64,000 nt of DNA from Microcaldota archaeon. GTDB taxonomy: Archaea > Micrarchaeota > Micrarchaeia > Anstonellales > Bilamarchaeaceae. The DNA is taken from contig JAHJCT010000017.1 of the NCBI GenBank assembly GCA_018812715.1, positions 1-64,000 on the forward strand. The letters run 5' to 3'. Of the stretch, positions 8,869-16,179 are shown piece by piece (position 1 is the first letter of the stretch; every line of letters begins with the position of its first letter). The notes under the pieces are model-generated. The model was not told the DNA's origin, made no database searches, and saw nothing but the letters and a program-made list of their open reading frames with translations. The position numbers and the translations under genes are program-made.

Positions 8869-9132
8869 CTAGCGGTAGTCCGAAGTCTCTTCCTCTTCTT
8901 TTTCCATTGGTTTTGGCATTACTGCTTTTGAACGCATCACAAGTATGATAGCAATAATAACAAGAAAGCCCCCAACTAGGAATTGTCCAACCCCGGATAT
9001 TCCAATATATTCACTGATAATACTTGCTATTCCCCATAATATAAACAAAACTCCGATAAGCAACAGAACCTCTCCAGTTGCAGATAATGCCATTGACCTC
9101 ATCAATGGCCGCATGTCTTGTTCATCATCCAT
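8869..9132 (-). CDS. Small two-helix membrane protein, unknown
   Basis: The 87-residue protein has a charged N-terminus (MDDEQDMRP), two strong membrane helices at about residues 18-40 and 48-66, and an acidic C-terminal tail (KPMEKEEEETSDYR). It is not recognised as a named family. Its ATG shares one base with the stop codon of the upstream gene at 9132 (TAATG), so it is translationally coupled to the kinase/dCMP deaminase gene and probably lies in one transcript with it. Nothing in the sequence suggests a link to nucleotide metabolism. Confidence 0.75.
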   Translation of the reverse strand: MDDEQDMRPLMRSMALSATGEVLLLIGVLFILWGIASIISEYIGISGVGQFLVGGFLVIIAIILVMRSKAVMPKPMEKEEEETSDYR

Positions 9133-10139
9133 TATTCCACCGTGTGTTGTCTTACTTTTACTCCTGCTTCTCTCAAAAGCGTTACTGATTGTTCTGACAT
9201 GGGATAATCTACATTATAAACTACTTCTTTAATGCCTGCATTGATTATCATTTTTGTACAGTGTAGACATGGTGAAAATGTCGTGTATAGTGTGGATTCC
9301 TTTATACTAATTCCATGGTAACTTGCTTGTACTATCGCATTCTCTTCTCCATGACTACATAAACATTCATCAAGGTTTTTTCCTGATTCAGTGAAGTTAT
9401 TACAACGGGGGCATCCACCTTCAGAGCAATTTTTTGTACCACGTGGAGTACCATTATATCCAGTTGAGATTATTCGCTTATCCTTTACAATGATGGCCGC
9501 CACTTTTCTTTTTATACAATTGCCCCTTGATGCCACAACCTTTGCTATGCCCATGAAATAGTCATCCCAGCTTGGTCGATGCAGTTTAAACTCATCCGAT
9601 GTTTCTGCCAATGCAATATCTATCTTGTCTTGAAGTTCACGGAGACTACCATCATTTACAATGGTTCTTTCAGCCAATACAAATGTATCCTTGAGATTTT
9701 GTTTTGTTTTTTCCTCATTTTTCATTTCTAATTTTTCTATTTCAATAAATGCGTCATATGTCTGGGGGTCTTCTTCTCTTTGTCTTGCCTTTACTCGTTC
9801 AAAACGCACCTCTGCAGGTGCAGTTATATAAAATAAGAAGAAACGCCCTGATTTTTTCAATTCTTCTACTTCTGCAGGATTACGAATGGAATCTACGACG
9901 TAATTTTTGTCTTCTTGTATCTTTTCAGCAATCTTTCTTCCCAATACTCCGGGCCCAGAATGTTCCCTAAGTTCATTACCTTTTACTATAAGTTTTTCCC
10001 TCGTTACTGCCTTTCCCTCTGCTTTGAGTTCTTCTCTTATCACATCGGAAAGAGAAAAATAGTAGAAACTTTTCTTTTTCAAATACTCTGCAACCGTGCT
10101 TTTTCCAGCACAATTCTCTCCAGTTAATCCAATAATCAT
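9132..10139 (-). CDS. P-loop nucleotide kinase-like domain fused to dCMP deaminase
   Basis: Two domains are joined in 335 residues. Residues 1-180 form a dephospho-CoA/adenylate-kinase-like P-loop domain (LTGENCAGKSTVAEYL, then DSIRNPAEVEEL and FYITAPAEVRFERV). Residues 190-335 form a zinc-dependent dCMP deaminase that makes dUMP from dCMP for dTMP synthesis. It shows GYNGTPRG, the catalytic and zinc region CSHGEENAI (HGE in place of the common HAE) and SPCLHCTKMI. Extra cysteines in CSEGGCPRC and DECLC suggest a second zinc site as in phage T4-type enzymes. The kinase-like half may be regulatory or a real (deoxy)nucleotide kinase. I recall a similar P-loop plus deaminase layout in fungal dCMP deaminases. 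It sits 9 bp after the aIF5B gene on the same strand. Confidence 0.88.
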   Translation of the reverse strand: MIIGLTGENCAGKSTVAEYLKKKSFYYFSLSDVIREELKAEGKAVTREKLIVKGNELREHSGPGVLGRKIAEKIQEDKNYVVDSIRNPAEVEELKKSGRFFLFYITAPAEVRFERVKARQREEDPQTYDAFIEIEKLEMKNEEKTKQNLKDTFVLAERTIVNDGSLRELQDKIDIALAETSDEFKLHRPSWDDYFMGIAKVVASRGNCIKRKVAAIIVKDKRIISTGYNGTPRGTKNCSEGGCPRCNNFTESGKNLDECLCSHGEENAIVQASYHGISIKESTLYTTFSPCLHCTKMIINAGIKEVVYNVDYPMSEQSVTLLREAGVKVRQHTVE

Positions 10140-10148
10140 TCCATCCCC

Positions 10149-11888
10149 TCAGAAGAATTTTGTTAATATTTTTTTGATTTCTTCAAACACTTCTTTCTCA
10201 GCACCAGCCAACATCTCTGATTTTTCTACCCATTGTTTTATCTCATCTGATGTCATGTAGGTATACAAAATATCTCGTTCCTGAACATTTTTTCCTATCA
10301 TTATACCATCACATGAAATAGCCAGCTGATCACCAGTACCTGCTTCTTCTACTTTCTCCTTTTCTTTTTGTATTTCTCTTATCTGCCCAACAATCTCTCC
10401 TGTTTTGTTCATGAGTCTATAATTTTTCTTTATTCTACCTTCTACAACATTAATACCAAATATTGCTGGTTTAGACACCCGGAACACATATCCATCTAGT
10501 ACTTTGATTTTTCCAGGCCATGTAAGTTTAACGAGTGCCTCCTTCTTCATCTTCTCTTTTTCTTCCCTCATCCACTCAGTATACCTCTCAACAAGTTTGT
10601 ATACAATATCACTATAAATTACAGGAACACCGCTATTCTTGCTCTCTTCCCATGCCTCTTCCAATACTGTTACGTTGAATGCCATTACAACGCCCAGGAA
10701 GCGCTCTTCCATTGCACCAGCAGCCATAACATCTTTTCGCGTAACATTTCCTACAGCAGCATCCTTTACCTTTACCCCTGCCCCTTTCAATACCTGTAAC
10801 AACGCTTCTACTGATCCGAGACTATCTGCTCTTAGGATGATCCCCTCTTCTTTACTTTTGCTGAAAATTACACTTTTGAATTGCGCCTCTATCTCTTTTC
10901 GGTCTATCTCAAAATTTTCTATTACCTCTAATGGGGATCCGGGGATAGCATCCTCCAATCCAGGAGCAAGAATCTTTACCCCTGCAGCGGCGACCACTTC
11001 GTCAATATGCAAATATTTTTCTTTCGCCCCTTTACTTGGTACAAAGAGGCCTCTGATTTTTGTTTTCTTTATCCCGTCATGGCTCATATATGCAATTTCA
11101 TCATTTTTTCTCATTATACCTTCGTATACTATTACATCAACAGTCGTTCCCAACCCTTTCTCATCCTTTACCTCTATTATACTTGCCTTTCCTCTTCCAT
11201 TTTCATCTATTTCAAGCCCCTCTCCAAGGAATTTTTGACTTAAGCCGCTTATCAATACTAATAATTCGCTCAGTCCCTCTCCACTCTTAGCACTAATGGG
11301 CACTATCCCGATCTGTTTCGTATAATCAGTAACCTTATCAAATCGTTCACTGTCAAATCCATATTCTGAGATACTTCCCATCATCTCGTATAATTTTTCA
11401 TCCAAACGTTGTTGAATGTGTTCTGGTTGTTTGGCATAAGATTCAAGGAATGATTGAGTGCCCTGCCCCTTCCATCCCCCCAATGCATCAATTTTGTTTG
11501 CTGCAATCAAAAAGGGCGTTTTGTGTTGTTTCAGTATCTTTATGCTTTCTACAGTTTGTGGTTGAAATCCTTGATTTATATCTACCAGCAGTATCACCAA
11601 ATCTGCAAGGCTTCCTCCCCTGTCCCTGAGCGTTGTGAACGCCTCATGGCCCGGGGTATCTATGAAGAGCAGGCCTGGGATCGTTATGTTAACATTCATT
11701 TTTTTGGCAATATTCTCTGCAATGTTGATTATCTCTTTTCTGGAAACATAACTTGCTCCAATCATCTGTGTTATGCCCCCGGCTTCTTTTTTTGCTACTG
11801 CCGTTCCTCGTATGTGATCAAGAAGGGTGGTTTTGCCATGGTCCACGTGAGCTAGAAGACATATAATTGGCGATCGCATAAATTTCAT
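10149..11888 (-). CDS. infB: Translation initiation factor aIF5B (IF2-like GTPase)
   Basis: This GTPase promotes ribosomal subunit joining and initiator-tRNA handling. The start chosen gives MKFMRSPIICLLAHVDHGKTT; the ATG nine bases further in (11879) is equally plausible. The frame opening at 11984 adds residues unlike the family and crosses the divergent promoter. G motifs are AHVDHGKTT (G1), DTPGHEAF (G3) and NKIDALGGW (G4). Domains II-IV follow through to KKILTKFF. About 579 residues is the usual archaeal length without a long N-terminal extension. No intein is seen, although archaeal IF2 is a known intein host. It is divergent from the orphan gene at 12001. Confidence 0.95.
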   Translation of the reverse strand: MKFMRSPIICLLAHVDHGKTTLLDHIRGTAVAKKEAGGITQMIGASYVSRKEIINIAENIAKKMNVNITIPGLLFIDTPGHEAFTTLRDRGGSLADLVILLVDINQGFQPQTVESIKILKQHKTPFLIAANKIDALGGWKGQGTQSFLESYAKQPEHIQQRLDEKLYEMMGSISEYGFDSERFDKVTDYTKQIGIVPISAKSGEGLSELLVLISGLSQKFLGEGLEIDENGRGKASIIEVKDEKGLGTTVDVIVYEGIMRKNDEIAYMSHDGIKKTKIRGLFVPSKGAKEKYLHIDEVVAAAGVKILAPGLEDAIPGSPLEVIENFEIDRKEIEAQFKSVIFSKSKEEGIILRADSLGSVEALLQVLKGAGVKVKDAAVGNVTRKDVMAAGAMEERFLGVVMAFNVTVLEEAWEESKNSGVPVIYSDIVYKLVERYTEWMREEKEKMKKEALVKLTWPGKIKVLDGYVFRVSKPAIFGINVVEGRIKKNYRLMNKTGEIVGQIREIQKEKEKVEEAGTGDQLAISCDGIMIGKNVQERDILYTYMTSDEIKQWVEKSEMLAGAEKEVFEEIKKILTKFF

Positions 11889-11960
11889 AAAAAAGCCTCT
11901 AATATAGTTGGGGCTGCTATATTCTAATCCTTTACGATCCAGAAACCTATTAATAATCAC

Positions 11961-11970
11961 ATTTATAAAC
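11961..11970 (+). promoter_or_regulatory. TATA box for the gene at 12001
   Basis: ATTTATAAAC lies about 31 bases before the ATG at 12001, with no Shine-Dalgarno motif between. A short or absent 5' leader is likely. Confidence 0.45.
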
Positions 11971-12000
11971 ACTTCCGCCCACAATTATACTGTGCATAAT

Positions 12001-13728
12001 ATGACTATTACTAAATCTCAACCTTTAGAGCAGGCCACCACTAGAAAGGAAGATCCTAAGACCAAGCCCGGCCTGATAGAAAGATGGAAAATTCGTCCTA
12101 CTCCTGCCAAAGTGCTCAATCTTTTGAATTCGGCCATAAAGGGGAATGGTAATGCAAGAGAGAACTTTGAAAGTGCAGTTTCTGTTTTCGAGCAACTAGA
12201 ACCATCAAAACAACACAAAGTATTTTTAAAAATTGAAAAAAACCTCGTAAGCGTTTCTCACTTTACCTTAGAATCAGATTATAAGGCGCGAGAAGCCCAT
12301 GTAATCGCTCAATTTATTGCTAAAACAGCCCACTGTCTTCCAAAGGATGAATTTGGCGATCCTATTTCAAAACCATATCAAAAGACAATTGATGCCCTTG
12401 CCAGGATTGCTGAAAGCGATGGACCTGGAAACGCCCGTTCTAGAAATGCTCATGTTGTTCTTACATGCACACATGCTCTTTGGGAACTTGCATATGCATA
12501 TTTCTATTTCTGGCAAGATCGTGTTGTAGATCCAATAACTCAAGATATGGCCATAACATTTATGCTTGATATGCCAAGAACAGAAAATGCTGAAGCACAT
12601 GGATGGCATCTTCTTGGAGAGTGTTTGCCTCAAATTGGTTTTGCTTTAGCCAAAAATATTTCAACAAACAAGTCTGCTTTCCTTAGAGAAATGATAGCTA
12701 CTAAACCCAAGAGTGCTTTTCGAAGCGCATTATACTTGGATGAGGACCTAGGAGAATTTGTTGAAATTGCACACAAGTTGGCAGCAACACAAGTGCATCT
12801 TCCAGATGCAGAGCGTGATCAGAAGTTGCTTGAAGCTGCATTTGAATTTATGGAGGTTCTAAAACTTAGCAAACAACTTCGTGATCCGAAAAAACAACCA
12901 TATGCACTAGACAGATTACTCAAATTATATCAAACTAAAAGATCCTATCTTCTTCCTCTCATAAAAGATTTTTACATAAAAACACTTGAAACTTCTCAAG
13001 ATGGCTGGCCCGAAGAGCGATTAAATGCTCTCCTAACACTCAATCAGTTTGCTGCAATAAAATTCCAAGGCCAGACATCGCAGCATGTCCAAATCCAATC
13101 CTTAGTAGATGGATTACTTGATTCTGGTGATTATGCCATCCTTAAAAGAAATGTCCTCAAGATAGGCCGTGCAATTGCTCTAAGTTTTTCTGAGAAAAAG
13201 ATTGACTTCATAAAAAGCATGATCCAAGATACAGACCCAGTTGCAGTACGTGATGGATTAGAAGTAGCGCTTAATTTACCTGTTATTCCTCAAGAACTTA
13301 AAGATGCAGCCGCTGCGGTAGACGGGCCTGCAAAAAATGCAGCAGAAGAATTTCTGTATGTTACTGATCTCAAAGAAAAACTTATGTTAGCTGACGGCAC
13401 TCAATTTGTAGCGGCTGAACACCTAGTTAATATGTACCTAAGAGGCAAAAATTATCTTCTTCCAACAATGTTTGAAATCTCTTTAGAAATGGCAGACATA
13501 TTTCGTGATCCGGGCGGCAACACAGAAGAAGAAAAAGCTAGACAAAAAGAACAAGCAACTAAGATTATAGTTCTCTTAGCAACTGCAGGTATCAAAACCC
13601 CTGGATTTAATGTTAATTTCAAAACAAAAGCACCGCCAAAACCAGTTAGCGATACTGATTCAGTTTCTCTCCCCCCTAAACCTGCTAAAGTAATAGTTGC
13701 AAAAAAACGTGATCCAAATGAAGGATAA
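12001..13728 (+). CDS. Large all-helical protein, unknown function
   Basis: I placed the start at the ATG at 12001 (MTITKSQPLEQATT), which follows a well-placed TATA box; the frame opens at 11908 but those codons lie over the promoter. The 575-residue product is soluble and looks almost wholly alpha-helical. Repeated amphipathic helices suggest a HEAT/TPR-like solenoid (for example LPLIKDFYIKTLE and LLALNQFAA-like segments), followed by a Pro-rich basic tail (PPKPVSDTDSVSLPPKPAK). No catalytic motif is visible. It overlaps the small HEAT-like gene at 13718 by 11 bp, so the two form a unit. Function is unknown; a scaffold role is only a guess. Confidence 0.7.
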   Translation: MTITKSQPLEQATTRKEDPKTKPGLIERWKIRPTPAKVLNLLNSAIKGNGNARENFESAVSVFEQLEPSKQHKVFLKIEKNLVSVSHFTLESDYKAREAHVIAQFIAKTAHCLPKDEFGDPISKPYQKTIDALARIAESDGPGNARSRNAHVVLTCTHALWELAYAYFYFWQDRVVDPITQDMAITFMLDMPRTENAEAHGWHLLGECLPQIGFALAKNISTNKSAFLREMIATKPKSAFRSALYLDEDLGEFVEIAHKLAATQVHLPDAERDQKLLEAAFEFMEVLKLSKQLRDPKKQPYALDRLLKLYQTKRSYLLPLIKDFYIKTLETSQDGWPEERLNALLTLNQFAAIKFQGQTSQHVQIQSLVDGLLDSGDYAILKRNVLKIGRAIALSFSEKKIDFIKSMIQDTDPVAVRDGLEVALNLPVIPQELKDAAAAVDGPAKNAAEEFLYVTDLKEKLMLADGTQFVAAEHLVNMYLRGKNYLLPTMFEISLEMADIFRDPGGNTEEEKARQKEQATKIIVLLATAGIKTPGFNVNFKTKAPPKPVSDTDSVSLPPKPAKVIVAKKRDPNEG

Positions 13729-13966
13729 AATAAAAAAAACTCTTCATACACTCTCAAGCAAAAGTGTGATGGAGAGAAAAAAAGCCATAAAGGAACTTAG
13801 TGCTTACCTTCATCATGAAGAAGCACATCTAGCCCGCCTTTCATTACATTATGTTTCTGTTCATGATCCTTCTTATACTGTTAGAAATTTAGCTAAACAA
13901 GCGTTCTATCGCATTGGTGCCCCTGTTTCTGATCCGCGTGTTTGGGAAAAAACCTACTTATTCTGA
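13718..13966 (+). CDS. Small HEAT-repeat-like protein
   Basis: The 82-residue product starts at the ATG at 13718, inside the last codons of the upstream helical protein (11-bp overlap, different frame). Its helices resemble one to two HEAT repeats: VMERKKAIKELSAYL, then ARLSLHYVSVHDPSYTVRNLAKQAFYRIG, where the Asp-Pro-Ser and Val-Arg-Asn pattern is typical of the turn and second helix. The coupling suggests it works with the upstream protein. Function is unknown. Confidence 0.65.
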   Translation: MKDKIKKTLHTLSSKSVMERKKAIKELSAYLHHEEAHLARLSLHYVSVHDPSYTVRNLAKQAFYRIGAPVSDPRVWEKTYLF

Positions 13967-13989
13967 TTGGAATATTTCTTTCACAAAAT

Positions 13990-13999
13990 AATATAAATA
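13990..13999 (+). promoter_or_regulatory. TATA box for metK
   Basis: AATATAAATA lies about 31-40 nt ahead of the metK ATG at 14030. The predicted transcript would have a leader of only a few nucleotides. Confidence 0.5.
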
Positions 14000-14029
14000 C
14001 AAGTAACGTTTGTTTCGCTACTGATTTTC

Positions 14030-15229
14030 ATGGAAAGAAACATAGTGATAGAAAAAGGAAGGTATGTCCCAGTAAAGGACAGGGAAGTTGAATTAGTAGA
14101 ACGAAAAGGTATTGGCCATCCAGACAGTCTAATCGATGGCATCATGGAAGAAATAAGTAAAGAACTTAGCAAAGCCTATCTGGAAGAATTTGGAAAAATT
14201 CTTCATCATAATGTTGACAAAGGACAAATTTGTGGTGGCGGAACCCGAGTAGAGTTTGGCGGCGGCTCATTTACAAAACCTATTTACATCTTATTAACTG
14301 GCCGTGCTACTGAAGAAGCAGAAGGAAAAACAATTCCAGTACAGCACATTGCCCAATCCACAGCACATAATTATCTCAAAAAGGCAGTCCCTCCTCTAGA
14401 TGTTTGTTGTGATGTAGAAATTGAATCACGTATATCTGCAGGTTCTGCAGATCTTGTAGAACTTTTCCTTCGTGGACCAAAGATTCCATATGCTAATGAC
14501 ACAAGTTTTGGTACTGGCTTTGCTCCATTTACTGACCTTGAAAAAATTGTTCTTGCTGCTGAAACCCATTTGAATTCTCCGGAATACAAAGCGGTTCATC
14601 CAGAAGTTGGCACTGATATCAAAGTCATGGGCCTTCGTGAGGGAAATAAAATTAGACTTACTATTGCATGTGCATTTGTATCCAGACATATTCAGAGCAT
14701 GGATCAATATGTTGAATGCAGGGAAAGAGTAAGACAAGATGCCATTGCAACTGCTAAGAAAATTACTGATATGGAAGTTGATGTTTTTGTCAATACTGGA
14801 GACAGTGTAGAAAACAATTCTGTTTACATCACACTTACGGGGACAAGTGCAGAGATGGGTGATGATGGCAGTGTTGGCCGAGGTAATAGAGTGAATGGTC
14901 TTATCACTCCATTCCGTTCTATGACTCTGGAAGCTGCCGCAGGCAAAAATCCAGTAAACCATGTTGGCAAAATCTACTCTGTTCTTGCAACAGAAATGGC
15001 CAGTTCGATATCCAAAGAACATCCAGAATTAGAAGACATTACAATTACACTACTTTCACAAATTGGCAAACCAATCGACCAGCCCAAGGTTGCTTCTGTA
15101 AATCTTATCTGTGGTGAAAGTGATTTTGAAAGGCTACGCACGACCATCCGAAGAGATGTTGATTCTAGGCTTGAGAACATTACTGAAATAACAAATCAGA
15201 TAGTCCACAGCAAAGTTCCACTTTTTTAA
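14030..15229 (+). CDS. metK: S-adenosylmethionine synthetase, archaeal type
   Basis: It makes S-adenosylmethionine from methionine and ATP. The 399-residue protein belongs to the archaeal class (COG1812-like), distinct from bacterial/eukaryal MetK. The N-terminus carries [19 protein letters not shown] and the metal/phosphate region [13 protein letters not shown]. Later features are FGTGFAPF and the Gly-rich [16 protein letters not shown] near residue 285. Length and both ends agree with the family. It has its own TATA box. The tRNA-Val gene starts 27 bp after the stop codon in the same direction, so the two may share a transcript. Confidence 0.95.
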   Translation: MERNIVIEKGRYVPVKDREVELVERKGIGHPDSLIDGIMEEISKELSKAYLEEFGKILHHNVDKGQICGGGTRVEFGGGSFTKPIYILLTGRATEEAEGKTIPVQHIAQSTAHNYLKKAVPPLDVCCDVEIESRISAGSADLVELFLRGPKIPYANDTSFGTGFAPFTDLEKIVLAAETHLNSPEYKAVHPEVGTDIKVMGLREGNKIRLTIACAFVSRHIQSMDQYVECRERVRQDAIATAKKITDMEVDVFVNTGDSVENNSVYITLTGTSAEMGDDGSVGRGNRVNGLITPFRSMTLEAAAGKNPVNHVGKIYSVLATEMASSISKEHPELEDITITLLSQIGKPIDQPKVASVNLICGESDFERLRTTIRRDVDSRLENITEITNQIVHSKVPLF

Positions 15230-15256
15230 ATTCTTTTCTATAGTATTTCCAACCAA

Positions 15257-15362
15257 GGGCTCGTGGTCTAATGCTTTGATCTGGCGATATCAGTAAGCTG
15301 GACAATGGTAGGATGTCTGCTTGACATGCAGAAGCTCGCAGGTTCGATCCCTGCCGGGCCCA
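15257..15362 (+). tRNA. tRNA-Val (anticodon GAC) with a 34-nt intron in the D-loop
   Basis: The acceptor arm GGGCTCG pairs with CGGGCCC (one G-T pair), followed by discriminator A at 15362. The anticodon arm is TCTGC-TTGACAT-GCAGA with anticodon GAC, and the T arm is GCAGG-TTCGATC-CCTGC. The D arm only closes if 34 nt are removed. Exon 1 is 15257-15271 and exon 2 is 15306-15362, giving a 72-nt mature tRNA with D arm GTCTAATGGTAGGAT. CCA is not encoded. The intron boundaries sit in a symmetrical bulge-helix-bulge: GTCT pairs with GGAC (4 bp), and each strand has an AAT bulge, with cuts after AA. The 3' half is overlapped antisense by a homing endonuclease frame. Confidence 0.88.
15272..15305 (+). 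other. tRNA-Val intron (bulge-helix-bulge type)
   Basis: This 34-nt insert lies between D-loop positions of the tRNA-Val gene. Inside it GCTTTGAT can pair with ATCA plus AAGC (a two-base GT bulge), giving a compact hairpin. At its base the exon GTCT pairs with intron GGAC, with 3-nt AAT bulges on opposite strands, as recognised by archaeal splicing endonuclease. The AATG direct repeat at both ends leaves the cut position ambiguous by a few bases, but the bulges favour 15271/15272 and 15305/15306. Confidence 0.75.
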
Positions 15363-16081
15363 CTATAAATTTTCATAACTGCATCTAAATTTCTCTTATC
15401 AGAAAAACCTATTCTATCCAACCACATTTTCAATCTTTTTCTGCCATTAATATCTAAACAATATGAAGTCGATATAGTCCCACGTTTCTTATCTATTTTA
15501 GTATTTTCAAATTTTGTAAATGGAACTCCAAATTCTTCTACCAGCTTGCAAACCCCTTCGAATAATTTTTTGCTAACCGTTCCAAAATGGATGGTGGGAT
15601 ACATTCCATTCATTCTGTTTTTGATACTTACACAAAAATCTGCCGCAGCAAGACCTCTAAGAAAAGCAGATTTGACCTCTAGAGTACTATGTTTTATTTT
15701 TTGTGGAACTTCAATGTCTTTCTTTTTACCGTATGGAACCCCCAATCTACAAAAAAACTCAAAAATTGCTCTCGAATGAAATGTTGCGCTTATAGAATTA
15801 TTTTTCGAATTTTTTTTAATCTTTATTTTTAAATTGTACAATTCCATCTTCCTAACAATTAATCTTTTTTGAAAATAATCATTATCTTTCTCTCTATTTC
15901 CAGTATAGTTAAAATAATGCCTCAAACGACCATTATCACTTCTGACATTTAGGAGCATACAACCATCCCCTATATGAAAACCCAAGTCTTCTGCCAGCAT
16001 CGGATCTAATATTTTTGGAATTTTGATCTTTCGTTTGAGGTCATATTCCGAGTATGCTACATCATCCAAATCCAGTTCCAT
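15290..16081 (-). CDS. LAGLIDADG-family homing endonuclease, 3' end antisense to tRNA-Val
   Basis: The 263-residue protein has two LAGLIDADG-type motifs: LAEDLGFHIGDGCM near residue 30 and FLRGLAAADFCVS near residue 140. That makes it a single-chain homing endonuclease. Basic stretches (YNLKIKIKKNSKNN, KRKIKIPK) fit DNA binding. The final 24 codons (from about GPGRDRTCELL to the stop at 15290) are simply the antisense of tRNA-Val exon 2 and part of its intron. The frame therefore runs through the tRNA because no earlier stop exists. The domain proper probably ends near MWLDRIGFSDKRNLDAV. It is a free-standing gene, not inside the intron. The tRNA or its flank may be the cleavage site. Confidence 0.8.
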   Translation of the reverse strand: MELDLDDVAYSEYDLKRKIKIPKILDPMLAEDLGFHIGDGCMLLNVRSDNGRLRHYFNYTGNREKDNDYFQKRLIVRKMELYNLKIKIKKNSKNNSISATFHSRAIFEFFCRLGVPYGKKKDIEVPQKIKHSTLEVKSAFLRGLAAADFCVSIKNRMNGMYPTIHFGTVSKKLFEGVCKLVEEFGVPFTKFENTKIDKKRGTISTSYCLDINGRKRLKMWLDRIGFSDKRNLDAVMKIYSGPGRDRTCELLHVKQTSYHCPAY

Positions 16082-16179
16082 AAAAACGATTCGTCTGGGC
16101 CTTATTAATACTTTCAGACAGACGTCATTTCCGCGGAGGTTTTTTAGTTATGCACCGTCAATGCACCTGCGTGGGCCCA

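Noticed and set aside
10639-11238. 199-codon open frame on the plus strand inside aIF5B
   Set aside because: It is antisense to well-supported coding sequence and low in complexity (Ser/Pro/Thr/Ile-rich); a shadow frame.
11889-11984. N-terminal extension of the aIF5B frame
   Set aside because: The residues before MKFMRSPI do not match the family and cover the divergent promoter region.
14426-15022. 198-codon open frame antisense to metK
   Set aside because: It lies wholly within metK and shows no family features; a shadow frame.
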